Below the pieces are notes generated by a model. That model did not search any database. It was not told the origin of the DNA and saw only the letters and a list, made by a program, of their open reading frames with translations. A stretch of DNA of 64,000 nt from Alteribacillus sp. YIM 98480 (GTDB lineage Bacteria; Bacillota; Bacilli; Bacillales; Marinococcaceae). The position numbers and the translations under genes are program-made. This document shows positions 53,788 through 61,902 of this stretch, in pieces. The stretch spans positions 62,001 through 126,000 of the forward strand of contig NZ_VTOK01000007.1 in assembly GCF_009765375.1 (NCBI RefSeq). Reading direction: 5' to 3'. Positions within the stretch are counted from its first letter, which is position 1; each line of letters begins with the position of its first letter.

Positions 53788-55375
53788 TGGAAAAATATAT
53801 ACGATGGAACATGAAAAAGAAAGTACTGAAGCTGTCTATACTGATAAAGGGAAAATAGTGGCCATAGGACAAAAACAGATGTTAGAGCGAAAATATTCCA
53901 CTATTGACCGCCGCATTGACTTAAAAAATGCAGTCATGTTTCCTGGTTTTACCGATAGTCATTTACATATGATTGGACTAGGGGAAACTATGCTGCGATT
54001 AGATCTGTCTTCATTCAAGGACGCTGGTGCCATGAAAAACGCTTTAGCAGAAAAAGCCGGCATGCTAAAAGAAGGGCAATGGCTGATTGGAGAAGGGTGG
54101 AACGAAAATAATTTTGCAGATAGAAAAATATTTCACAAAGCAGAATTAGATGAAATCGCTCCGAAAAATCCTATTTTGCTGACGAGAATTTGCCGGCATG
54201 CTGCTCTTGCAAATTCCATTGCATTGGATAAAGCGAGGATTCATAAAGAGACACCTGACCCATCAGGGGGCATCATCGTCAGAGATGCCAATGGCGAAGA
54301 AACCGGATACTTGCTGGATCAAGCTGCAGATTTAGTGAAAGCAGTACAGCCGCCCGTAAGTGATAAAGAGTTAAAAAAAGCATTAGATTCGGCCGTTTCG
54401 CATATGGTGGCAAAAGGTCTAACCGGCGGACACACAGAGGATTTAAATTATTACGGTGGTTTTCAACGAACCTTTCAAGCCTTTCAAGATGTTATCAATG
54501 ATAAGCAGTGGAAGTTTAGAGCCAATCTGCTTGTCCATCATGAAGTATTGGATGACTTCAGGCAGCTTGGATATGAATATGGCCCTGTAAACGACTTTCT
54601 ATCATTTGGAGCCGTGAAAATTTTCGCTGATGGGGCGCTTGGAGGAAGGACAGCGCTTTTACGCCATCCCTATAATGATTCTCCAGACACTTATGGTGTA
54701 GCTATCCATTCCAAAGAACATTTAAAAGAACTGGTTAAAAAAGCGCGCGATATAAACATGCCGGCTGCTATCCACACAATAGGTGATTTAGCATTAGAAT
54801 ATGCGGTGGAAGCCCTTGAAGCACATCCAGTTCCTATGGGCAAAAAGGATCGAATTATACATGCTCAAATTACGCCTCCTGACTTAATAGAAAGATTAAA
54901 AGCATTAGATGTCGTCTTGGACCTACAGCCGCGTTTCGTGTTGTCCGACTTTCCTTGGGTAGAAGAAAGACTTGGTGCAGCCAGATTGTCTTATTCATTC
55001 GCTTGGAAGACTCTGCTCGACAGAGGAGTGGAATGTGCCGGAAGTTCAGATGCCCCAATTGAACCAGTTGATCCGTTAGAAGGAATTCAAGCAGCCATTA
55101 CTAGAAAAAATCAATACGAAACCCACAGCGGCTATCTTCCTGAACAAAAGCTAAGTCCTTATGAAGCGGTATCTCTTTATACGACAGGAAGTGCGAAAGC
55201 AATTGGGAAAGAAAAAGAACTGGGAAAAATAGCCCCGGGTTATGCCGCCGACTTTACTATTTTAGATCAAGACATTTTGAATATATGCGCAGAGGATATT
55301 ATGAAAACCACTGTTAAAGGAACAGTGGTTGCCGAAGAATTTCAATACAATAACTTGGATAAAAACGAAGAATAG
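53768..55375 (+). CDS. YtcJ-like metal-dependent amidohydrolase
   Basis: This 535-residue enzyme of the amidohydrolase superfamily (exoenzyme/YtcJ branch) has HxH in GFTDSHLHMIG, EGWNENNF, IFADGALGGRTALL, the His motif HTIGDLALEYAVEALE, HAQI, and the final Asp in GSSDAPIEPVDP. The N- and C-terminal beta parts are typical (LWFNGKIYTME, GYAADFTILD). The substrate is unknown; relatives act on N-acyl or cyclic amides. GTG 53768 is the furthest start before an in-frame stop, without a clear ribosome binding site. sppA follows after 13 bases. Confidence 0.9.
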   Translation: MGTLWFNGKIYTMEHEKESTEAVYTDKGKIVAIGQKQMLERKYSTIDRRIDLKNAVMFPGFTDSHLHMIGLGETMLRLDLSSFKDAGAMKNALAEKAGMLKEGQWLIGEGWNENNFADRKIFHKAELDEIAPKNPILLTRICRHAALANSIALDKARIHKETPDPSGGIIVRDANGEETGYLLDQAADLVKAVQPPVSDKELKKALDSAVSHMVAKGLTGGHTEDLNYYGGFQRTFQAFQDVINDKQWKFRANLLVHHEVLDDFRQLGYEYGPVNDFLSFGAVKIFADGALGGRTALLRHPYNDSPDTYGVAIHSKEHLKELVKKARDINMPAAIHTIGDLALEYAVEALEAHPVPMGKKDRIIHAQITPPDLIERLKALDVVLDLQPRFVLSDFPWVEERLGAARLSYSFAWKTLLDRGVECAGSSDAPIEPVDPLEGIQAAITRKNQYETHSGYLPEQKLSPYEAVSLYTTGSAKAIGKEKELGKIAPGYAADFTILDQDILNICAEDIMKTTVKGTVVAEEFQYNNLDKNEE

Positions 55376-55388
55376 AGGAGGACTTTAA

Positions 55389-56387
55389 ATGAGCGGGAAA
55401 AGGTGGCTTGCTCTTGGAATCGCAGCACTGCTGCTCGCAGTATCAATAGGGTTCCAATTTGTAACGACCATGGCATCTGCTAATTTCGAGAACATGTTTG
55501 GCGGAAGCGATGATGGCATTGAAGAAGAAATCATGCAAGAAGGACAGCCGCAAGAAAAAATAGCAGTAATTGATATTGAAGGAGTCATTCAAGATACAGG
55601 TAATACTCCTTCTTTTATGAATCAAAGCATGTATAATCACCGCCAATTTATGAAAATGCTTGAAAGCGCTGGGGAAAATCCTAATATAAACGGAATTATC
55701 CTGCGCGTAAATACACCTGGAGGCGGTGTCGTTGAAAGTGCAGAGATACATGACAAAGTGCAAGAGATACAAGAAGAAAATGGGAAACCTGTTTATGTAT
55801 CGATGGGAAACACGGCTGCATCAGGCGGATATTATGTAGCAGCTCCGGCCGATAAAATTGTTGCTCACCCTGCGACTGTAACCGGGTCTATTGGCGTTAT
55901 AATGCAAAGTATTAATTTTGCAGAATTAGCGGATGAGTTAGGGATAGAATTTACTACAATTAAAAGTGGCCCGTTTAAAGACATTATGTCTGGAAATCGT
56001 GAAATGACAGAGGAAGAAGAAGACATACTTCAATCGCTGGTAGACGACTTTTACAGTGATTTTGTAAATGTGATTGCAAATGGACGCGGGATGTCTGAAG
56101 AAGAAGTTCGTGAAATAGGTGATGGCCGCGTGTATTCCGGAAAGCAGGCAGAGGAACTAGATTTAGTCGATGAATTAGGTTCGCTTGAAGACACTATAAC
56201 ATTGATGGAAGAAGACCAGGGGCTAAACAATCCGCAAGTCGTACGATATCATGGTGCGTTTACATTGAATCAATTTATCGGAACTTCCGCTCGCAGCTTG
56301 ATTGTAAATGATGCTGAGCTGTTAGGAATAAAAGAACTGCTAATGGACTCAGAAACGCCGCGCGCCATGTATTTATACACAGATTAA
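55389..56387 (+). CDS. sppA: Signal peptide peptidase SppA
   Basis: This membrane-bound serine protease degrades remnant signal peptides and, in B. subtilis, supports resistance to antimicrobial peptides. The 332-residue protein has one N-terminal helix (ALGIAALLLAVSIGFQFV), the ClpP-like fold with NTPGGGVVESAEI, the nucleophile Ser in NTAASGGYYVA near residue 148 and the catalytic Lys in IKSGPFKDIMSG near residue 199. GAGGAGG precedes ATG 55389. It lies between the amidohydrolase gene and yteJ, probably one operon. Confidence 0.95.
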   Translation: MSGKRWLALGIAALLLAVSIGFQFVTTMASANFENMFGGSDDGIEEEIMQEGQPQEKIAVIDIEGVIQDTGNTPSFMNQSMYNHRQFMKMLESAGENPNINGIILRVNTPGGGVVESAEIHDKVQEIQEENGKPVYVSMGNTAASGGYYVAAPADKIVAHPATVTGSIGVIMQSINFAELADELGIEFTTIKSGPFKDIMSGNREMTEEEEDILQSLVDDFYSDFVNVIANGRGMSEEEVREIGDGRVYSGKQAEELDLVDELGSLEDTITLMEEDQGLNNPQVVRYHGAFTLNQFIGTSARSLIVNDAELLGIKELLMDSETPRAMYLYTD

Positions 56388-56400
56388 GGAGGTGCACGGA

Positions 56401-56967
56401 ATGGAAAATAATAATCAAAATGTAGATCAAAACGATAAGAAGTACTCGGAATATAATGCGCAGCAAAGAGAGGAATTTTCTAACGATTACGAGGAAACCC
56501 CGGCACCTTCTTTAGCAGATGAAGAAAAAGAATGTACTCCTCCTAGACGGTACGCCGGTTTTTGGATGAGATTTTGGGCGTATCTATTTGATTTGCTTAT
56601 CGTATTCAGTATAAACGGTCTGCTTCTAAGTCCATTAATGTTTCTCGATAGCCAACCGGTAAACATACTCGGCTTTTTTACGCTGCAAGGCGTTCTTAGT
56701 GCGATCACATCTTATGTTTATTTTCTATTGATGACAAAATGGTTAGGTCAAACGCTTGGAAAAATAATTTTCGGATTGAAAGTAGTGCGTAAGAATGCAG
56801 CACCTCTAACGTGGCCCGACCTAATATTTCGAGAAGTAGTAGGCCGTTTTATACATCGAAGCCTTGTGATTACGAACATTATTTATATCGTTGTTGGATT
56901 TACAAATGAAAAACAAGGTATACATGATATGTTTGGAGATACGAGAGTAATTCATGTCGAAAAATAA
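56401..56967 (+). CDS. yteJ: RDD-family membrane protein YteJ
   Basis: This 188-residue protein has an acidic, Asn- and Gln-rich N-terminal tail (1-50) and an RDD domain with three or four helices: YAGFWMRFWAYLFDLLIVF, LSAITSYVYFLLM, TLGKIIFGLKVV and the last near VITNIIYIVVGF. In B. subtilis YteJ is encoded next to SppA and acts with it against lantibiotics. ATG 56401 lies six bases after AAGGAGGTG; GTG 56392 belongs to that site. Confidence 0.92.
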   Translation: MENNNQNVDQNDKKYSEYNAQQREEFSNDYEETPAPSLADEEKECTPPRRYAGFWMRFWAYLFDLLIVFSINGLLLSPLMFLDSQPVNILGFFTLQGVLSAITSYVYFLLMTKWLGQTLGKIIFGLKVVRKNAAPLTWPDLIFREVVGRFIHRSLVITNIIYIVVGFTNEKQGIHDMFGDTRVIHVEK

Positions 56968-56970
56968 TCC

Positions 56971-57013
56971 AAAGAAGCCTTTCCCACAAGGAAGTTATGG
57001 GGAGGGCTTCTTT
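56971..57013 (+). terminator. Terminator of the sppA-yteJ unit
   Basis: AAAGAAGCC and GGCTTCTTT with an inner CCC/GGG form a hairpin beginning just after the yteJ stop. Confidence 0.82.
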
Positions 57014-57037
57014 ATACTGTTCATATCAGCATAAGTA

Positions 57038-57092
57038 AAATTGCGACTTCCGTCATAATGACTCGGCGATAAGCCGAGTTTTTCTAATTTTG
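57038..57092. repeat. Dispersed hairpin repeat (copy 4)
   Basis: AAAATTGCGACTTCCGTCAT, then CTCGGC-gataa-GCCGAG and TTTTTCTAATTTT. The last part equals that of the copy at 35171-35186. Confidence 0.6.
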
Positions 57093-57231
57093 GAAACATT
57101 GATGGAGCCAGACAATAGGTATCAATGGAAACAAATGTTGGTCTGCTTCAAGAAGGAAGCATCTTTCTGTTTGGTAATGTTAATTATTGGTTATAATGGT
57201 AATTAACTTATAATAGACGGATGGATGATGT

Positions 57232-57912
57232 ATGTTTTGGTTTATCATTATTGCAAGTGGGCTGCTATTACTGGCTGTTTTTATCATAATAACACCAATA
57301 GAAATATCAGTTCAGTTTGAGCGAAAAAGCAAGAAACAAGATATTCGAGCAAAAATTACGGTGTGGTATTTTTTTTACAAAAACTTTGAAATACCGGTGA
57401 TGTCTTTTGATGAAGAAACGTATTCGGTCGTATTTAAAGAAAAATCAAAAAGTACGGCAGGAAACAACAAAGAAAAGGATATAAAAGAAACACCGGAAGA
57501 ATTAAAAAATCAAATGGAAATGCTCCAATTATGGCTTAAACACATAGATGGACTCCGCTCTATATTAACTTCTTTTCTAGGAAAAATAAAAATGATTGAA
57601 TTTGACTGGAAAAGTGAAATCGGTATAGGCGATGCTGCCTGGACAGGGTTTCTTACTGGAATGCTTTGGTCTGTGAAAAGCATGGCAGCTGGCATTGCTT
57701 CAGCAGTATTTAAGAGGAAATGCACTCCAAATATAGATATTAAGCCAAATTTTCAAAAAGCGGCAGCTGATACGACGTTCTCATGTATGTTTTTTATGCG
57801 GCTGGGGCATGCTATCATTGCCGGAATTCGTGTGATGAAGCATATGAATGGTAACGTATTTAAGTTATGGCAAAAAACGAAAGAAGAAACTAAAAACAAG
57901 GAGGCGTCTTGA
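57232..57912 (+). CDS. ytfI: DUF2953 membrane protein YtfI
   Basis: This 226-residue protein has one N-terminal helix (FWFIIIASGLLLLAVFIIIT) and a soluble region of the DUF2953 type with EFDWKSEIGIGDAAWTGFLTGMLWS. The function is unknown; in B. subtilis it is expressed with ytfJ during sporulation. Its TGA overlaps the ytfJ start (TGATG). TTGGTT and TATAAT with a 16-base spacer lie upstream as a possible promoter. Confidence 0.88.
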   Translation: MFWFIIIASGLLLLAVFIIITPIEISVQFERKSKKQDIRAKITVWYFFYKNFEIPVMSFDEETYSVVFKEKSKSTAGNNKEKDIKETPEELKNQMEMLQLWLKHIDGLRSILTSFLGKIKMIEFDWKSEIGIGDAAWTGFLTGMLWSVKSMAAGIASAVFKRKCTPNIDIKPNFQKAAADTTFSCMFFMRLGHAIIAGIRVMKHMNGNVFKLWQKTKEETKNKEAS

Positions 57913-58349
57913 TGACTGACCATCCTATTGAGGGCTTGATGCGCACAGCGATGGAAAACTTGAAAGAAATGGTGGACGTAAACACCATAGTGGGTGATCC
58001 GGTAGAAACGCCGGATGGCAGTGTGATTATGCCGGTAACCAAAGTAGGTTTCGGTTTTGCCGCCGGTGGAAGTGAATTTATGAAAAACGGCAGCAGTGAT
58101 GCAGCGATGGACCACCCGTTTGGAGGAGGAAGCGGTGGTGGTGTATCGATTACTCCTATTGCTTTTCTTATCGTTAATTCGAAAGGCGTAAAAATGGTAC
58201 ACATGGATGAAAGCACACATCTTTACGAAAAATTGCTTGAATTTACGCCGCAAGTGGTAGAAAAAATACAAGATATGCTTAAAGGAAACGGAAATCAAAA
58301 TAATCAAAACAACGGTCAAAATCCGCCAGGGCAAACGCCACCTATTTAG
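57912..58349 (+). CDS. ytfJ: Sporulation protein YtfJ (GerW family)
   Basis: This 145-residue GerW-family protein begins HPIEGLMRTAMENLKEMVD, then VNTIVGDPVETPDGSVIMPV, VGFGFAAGGSEF and a glycine-rich stretch GGGSGGGVSITPIAFLIV. GerW-type proteins are made in the forespore and influence germination; the mechanism is unknown. The C-terminus is Asn/Gln/Pro-rich. ATG 57912 overlaps the ytfI stop, with AAGGAGGCG upstream. Confidence 0.93.
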   Translation: MTDHPIEGLMRTAMENLKEMVDVNTIVGDPVETPDGSVIMPVTKVGFGFAAGGSEFMKNGSSDAAMDHPFGGGSGGGVSITPIAFLIVNSKGVKMVHMDESTHLYEKLLEFTPQVVEKIQDMLKGNGNQNNQNNGQNPPGQTPPI

Positions 58350-58456
58350 TAAGAATATATTTCGTTTTGGTAAACTTCTATTCCTTGCAGCGGATACCCC
58401 TGTACTGTAATACAGCAATAACCCTGGGTTCAGCGGTATATCTGGGTTTATCTTTT

Positions 58457-58497
58457 ACCCGTGCAGAAAACATGTATTTCTGCCGGGTTTTATTTTT
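58457..58497 (+). terminator. Terminator after ytfJ
   Basis: ACCCGTGCAGAAA and TTTCTGCCGGGT pair with one mismatch, then TTTATTTTT. Confidence 0.82.
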
Positions 58498-58598
58498 GTC
58501 TAAAAAGGGTAAGTACAATAATTGATGTTGTTTGAAAAGTGAGAAATAGAAGCGTACTATTGAAAGTGTACATACTTAAAAAATGAGGAGGAACAAAC

Positions 58599-59099
58599 AT
58601 GGCCGAAATTACTTTTAAAGAGAACCCTGTTACGTTGTTAGGAGAGGAAGTAAAACCGGGAGACAAAGCACCGGATTTTAAAGTGCTTGCTAATGATTTA
58701 TCAGAAGTAACATTAGCAGACACGAAAGGAAAAGTACGCCTGATCAGTGTGGTGCCATCTGTAGACACTGGTGTATGTGACCAGCAGACCCGCCGCTTTA
58801 ATGAAGAAGCAGCAAGCCTCGATGGTGTAGAAGTTATTACTATCAGTGCAGACCTTCCATTCGCGCAAAAAAGATGGTGTGCAGCAGCAGGCATCGAAAA
58901 CCTTCAAGTGTTATCCGATCACCGCGACCTTTCCTTTGGTAAAAATTACGGAGTAGCAATCGAAGAGCTTCGTTTGTTAGCACGTTCCATTTTTGTGATA
59001 GACAGCAATGATGAAGTAACGTACACCGAGTATGTGTCGGAAGCTACCAATCATCCGGACTATGAAGCGGCTGTAAATGCAGCGAAAGAGGCTAAATAA
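58599..59099 (+). CDS. tpx: Thiol peroxidase
   Basis: Tpx is an atypical 2-Cys peroxiredoxin that reduces lipid and other hydroperoxides with thioredoxin. The 166-residue protein has the peroxidatic Cys60 in [14 protein letters not shown] and the resolving Cys94 in [11 protein letters not shown], the standard spacing. GAGGAGG lies before ATG 58599. It is monocistronic between two terminators. Confidence 0.97.
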   Translation: MAEITFKENPVTLLGEEVKPGDKAPDFKVLANDLSEVTLADTKGKVRLISVVPSVDTGVCDQQTRRFNEEAASLDGVEVITISADLPFAQKRWCAAAGIENLQVLSDHRDLSFGKNYGVAIEELRLLARSIFVIDSNDEVTYTEYVSEATNHPDYEAAVNAAKEAK

Positions 59100-59129
59100 A
59101 TCAAGCATTTATAAATAGAGACATGTCAG

Positions 59130-59164
59130 CCCTGTTCCTTATTTAATAGGAATGGGGTTTTTAT
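59130..59164 (+). terminator. Terminator after tpx
   Basis: CCCTGTTCCT and AGGAATGGGG form a stem with a T-run. Confidence 0.8.
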
Positions 59165-59262
59165 TGTCCTTGTCCTTTTATTTTTGCTATACTTTCGAAG
59201 GGAAAAGACATGAAAACTCGAATAATATAAGAGATAGAATTTCGTGGAAAGGGCGATATACC

Positions 59263-60255
59263 ATGCAACCGGTAACCGAAGTAGAAAAGCTGCATGCCTT
59301 GATTGATGACATGGCTGTTTCTATTCAAAGTCATTCAGAGATGACATACTTAGAAGCATTAGCTGAGAGCGGAGAAAATATTTTTCAACAGGCCGTCATA
59401 CAATCGCTGCCTGAAAAAGAAAAAAAGCGGCTGGAAAAGAAAATAACAGAAGAATTACCGAAAGAAATGAAAAAAGAAGAAATCCGTAAAGCATTTCAGC
59501 TTGCCGTCATAAAAGGAATGAAAGAAGCGGTTCAGCCTCACCATGCTATGACGCCTGATGCGGTTGCAATGTTTATGGGGTATCTCGTTAATAAACTAAC
59601 TTCTAAAAAAGAATCATTGGCACTGCTAGACCCTGCTGCCGGAACTGCCAACCTTTTGAGTGCTGTATTAAATCAACTTTCAAAAGAAAGTCTAGCTTAT
59701 GGTGCAGAAGTGGATGAGACCTTACTGAACATTGCCTATGTTCTCTCTAACTTGCAAGAGCATGACGTAGAACTATTCCACCAAGACAGCATTGAGCAGC
59801 TCGCCTCTCCGCCAGTCGATGTGGTCGTCTCTGATCTTCCAGCAGGCTATTATCCAAAAGACGAAGTAGCTGAGTCCTTCACGTTAAAGGCTAAAAGCGG
59901 CCATTCCTATGTTCATCATTTATTGATTGAAAAGAGTATAAACCATTTAAAAGAAGGCGGATTTTTAGTACTGCTCATCCCTAACTTTTTGTTTGAGAGT
60001 GAACAAGCACCTGCATTGCATCAGTATATTAAAGATGAAGCTGTTATACTTGGTCTTTTGCAGCTGCCTTCCTCTATGTTTAAAACGGATCAATTCGGAA
60101 AAAGCATTTGGCTGCTCCAGAAAAAAGGACCGAACGTAGTTCAGCCAGGACAGGCTTTACTTGCTGAGCTCCCATCTTTTTCTAAACAAGACGCTCTTTT
60201 AGATATGGTGCAGCAAATGGATAAATGGTTTCAAGAACAAGGCTTTACTTCTTAA
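59263..60255 (+). CDS. ytxK: N6-adenine methyltransferase-like protein YtxK
   Basis: This 330-residue protein has a helical N-terminal part (about 1-105) and a SAM-dependent methyltransferase domain of the type I restriction-modification M-subunit kind. Motif I is LDPAAGTANLLSAVL near residue 125, and the catalytic motif IV appears as VSDLPAGYYP in place of NPPY/F. Without an S or R subunit nearby it is not part of a restriction system; in B. subtilis ytxK also precedes ackA. ATG 59263 gives the family N-terminus, although the frame is open back to 59152. Confidence 0.9.
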   Translation: MQPVTEVEKLHALIDDMAVSIQSHSEMTYLEALAESGENIFQQAVIQSLPEKEKKRLEKKITEELPKEMKKEEIRKAFQLAVIKGMKEAVQPHHAMTPDAVAMFMGYLVNKLTSKKESLALLDPAAGTANLLSAVLNQLSKESLAYGAEVDETLLNIAYVLSNLQEHDVELFHQDSIEQLASPPVDVVVSDLPAGYYPKDEVAESFTLKAKSGHSYVHHLLIEKSINHLKEGGFLVLLIPNFLFESEQAPALHQYIKDEAVILGLLQLPSSMFKTDQFGKSIWLLQKKGPNVVQPGQALLAELPSFSKQDALLDMVQQMDKWFQEQGFTS

Positions 60256-60262
60256 TATATAA

Positions 60263-60296
60263 AGCAGCGTACCTTAGAAAAGGTCGCTGTTTTTTA
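60263..60296 (+). terminator. Terminator after ytxK
   Basis: AGCAGCGTACCTT-agaa-AAGGTCGCTGTTTTTT has a clear stem and T-run. Confidence 0.85.
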
Positions 60297-60348
60297 TATT
60301 TAAGAATGTTTTATTTTATTAAAGAAGTAAAGTATAAGTGAAAAAACA

Positions 60349-60362
60349 CGGAAACGCCTACA
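60349..60362 (+). promoter_or_regulatory. Weak cre-like site upstream of ackA
   Basis: CGGAAACGCCTACA matches seven of nine fixed cre positions. It lies about 90 bases upstream of the predicted start of transcription. CcpA is known to activate ackA in B. subtilis from an upstream cre, but closer than this. Confidence 0.4.
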
Positions 60363-60413
60363 TATCTGAATTTAATGAATGTATTGAATTTCACTGATAT
60401 ACCAAGGGTTCGC

Positions 60414-60442
60414 TTGCAATTGGCAAGGCCGGGTGTTTAAAT
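60414..60442 (+). promoter_or_regulatory. Candidate SigA promoter of ackA
   Basis: TTGCAA (60414-60419), 17 bases, then TTAAAT (60437-60442), about 60 bases before ackA. Confidence 0.5.
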
Positions 60443-60504
60443 AGAGAAGGTAAATCACAACATAACGAGAAAAGCGTTAATTTATAGAAAAGGAGCATTT
60501 TTTC

Positions 60505-61692
60505 ATGGCTAAAATCATGGCTATTAATGCAGGCAGCTCGTCTTTAAAATTTCAGCTGCTAAATATGCCTGAAGAAGAAGTGATAACAAAAGGTCTCGTA
60601 GAAAGAATCGGGCTTGACGGTCCTAAAATTACGATAGAAGTGGATGGAGAGAAAGTTAGTGAAACAACGCCGATTCCAGATCACTCCATAGCAGTTAAAA
60701 AATTATTAGAAGGTCTCACTGCACACCGTATTATCGATTCATTAGACGAGATCAACGGAATTGGACACCGGGTGGTTCATGGAGGAGAAAAATTCTCTGA
60801 TTCTGTTTTAATAGATGAAAAAGTTGTAAAAGGGATTGAAGAAGTAAGTGAACTTGCCCCGCTTCATAACCCTGCCAATATTGTCGGCATTAAAGCATTC
60901 AAAGAAATTCTCCCAGATGTCTCAGCTGTAGCCGTATTTGACACGGCATTTCATCAAACGATGCCAAAAGAAAAGTACTTATACAGTGTACCTTATGAGT
61001 ATTATGAGAAATATGGTATTCGAAAATATGGTTTTCATGGTACTTCTCATAAATATGTCGGCCAGCGTGCAGCAGAACTAATGGAGCAGCCGCAAAAGGA
61101 TCTAAAGATTATTTCCTGTCACATAGGAAACGGAGCTAGTATTACAGCGATCGACGGCGGCAAATCTGTCGATACGTCTATGGGCTTTACACCGCTTGCA
61201 GGAGTGACGATGGGCACTCGTACTGGAAATCTGGACCCGGCGCTGATTCCATTTTTAATGGAAAAAACCGGTCAAACTGCCGAAGAAATTATTTCCGTAT
61301 TCAATAAAGAAAGCGGAATGTTAGGGTTAAGTGAGTTTTCAAGCGACCTTCGTGACATTGAAGAACATGCAAAAGAGGGCGATGAAAAAGCTCAAACGGC
61401 TTTAGACATTTATACTACAAGAATTCATAAGTATATAGGTGCATATGCAGCAAGCATGAATGGCCTAGACGCAATAGTGTTTACTGCAGGTGTAGGCGAA
61501 AACAGTGTGACCATTCGGGAAAAAGTATGCAAAGGCCTAGAATTTATGGGTGTACAATTTGATGAAAAGAAAAACGATATTCGCGGAGAAGAAGCTTTTA
61601 TTAATAAAGAAGGTTCTCCGGTTAACGTTCTTATCGTTCCTACAAATGAAGAAGTAATGATTGCTCGGGACACGCTTCGTCTCGGCCAATAA
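60505..61692 (+). CDS. ackA: Acetate kinase
   Basis: AckA interconverts acetyl phosphate and acetate with ATP, the last step of overflow acetate production. The 395-residue ASKHA-fold enzyme has the N-terminal signature [36 protein letters not shown], the second signature [20 protein letters not shown] and [20 protein letters not shown] precedes the ATG. It is flanked by ytxK and the Lon-like protease gene; it acts opposite to AcsA encoded 21 kb away. Confidence 0.98.
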   Translation: MAKIMAINAGSSSLKFQLLNMPEEEVITKGLVERIGLDGPKITIEVDGEKVSETTPIPDHSIAVKKLLEGLTAHRIIDSLDEINGIGHRVVHGGEKFSDSVLIDEKVVKGIEEVSELAPLHNPANIVGIKAFKEILPDVSAVAVFDTAFHQTMPKEKYLYSVPYEYYEKYGIRKYGFHGTSHKYVGQRAAELMEQPQKDLKIISCHIGNGASITAIDGGKSVDTSMGFTPLAGVTMGTRTGNLDPALIPFLMEKTGQTAEEIISVFNKESGMLGLSEFSSDLRDIEEHAKEGDEKAQTALDIYTTRIHKYIGAYAASMNGLDAIVFTAGVGENSVTIREKVCKGLEFMGVQFDEKKNDIRGEEAFINKEGSPVNVLIVPTNEEVMIARDTLRLGQ

Positions 61693-61696
61693 AATA

Positions 61697-61746
61697 AAAA
61701 AAGCCTTTTCTTCTAACGCTAAATATGCTAGAAGGAAAGGCTTTTT
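61697..61746 (+). terminator. Terminator after ackA
   Basis: AAAAAGCCTTTTCTTCTA and TAGAAGGAAAGGCTTTTT are near-perfect inverse copies around a 13-base loop. Confidence 0.9.
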
Positions 61747-61902
61747 CAACATGTAAAAAATGGACATTATAACAAGCCAAGTTTTTCCCATAACCAGATT
61801 TAATCGAACAGGGCCAAGATTTCTGACTGCTTTAAAAGGAAATTAGTCTTTATTCTCGAATACTTAGTAACAACCATAAATAATAATGAATGGAGGTATG
61901 GA

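Noticed and set aside
57753-58418. Long frame antisense to ytfI-ytfJ
   Set aside because: It crosses two conserved genes on the other strand and resembles no protein.
59263-60255. YtxK as part of a restriction-modification or defence system
   Set aside because: There is no specificity or nuclease gene nearby, and the gene is a conserved neighbour of ackA in Bacillus.
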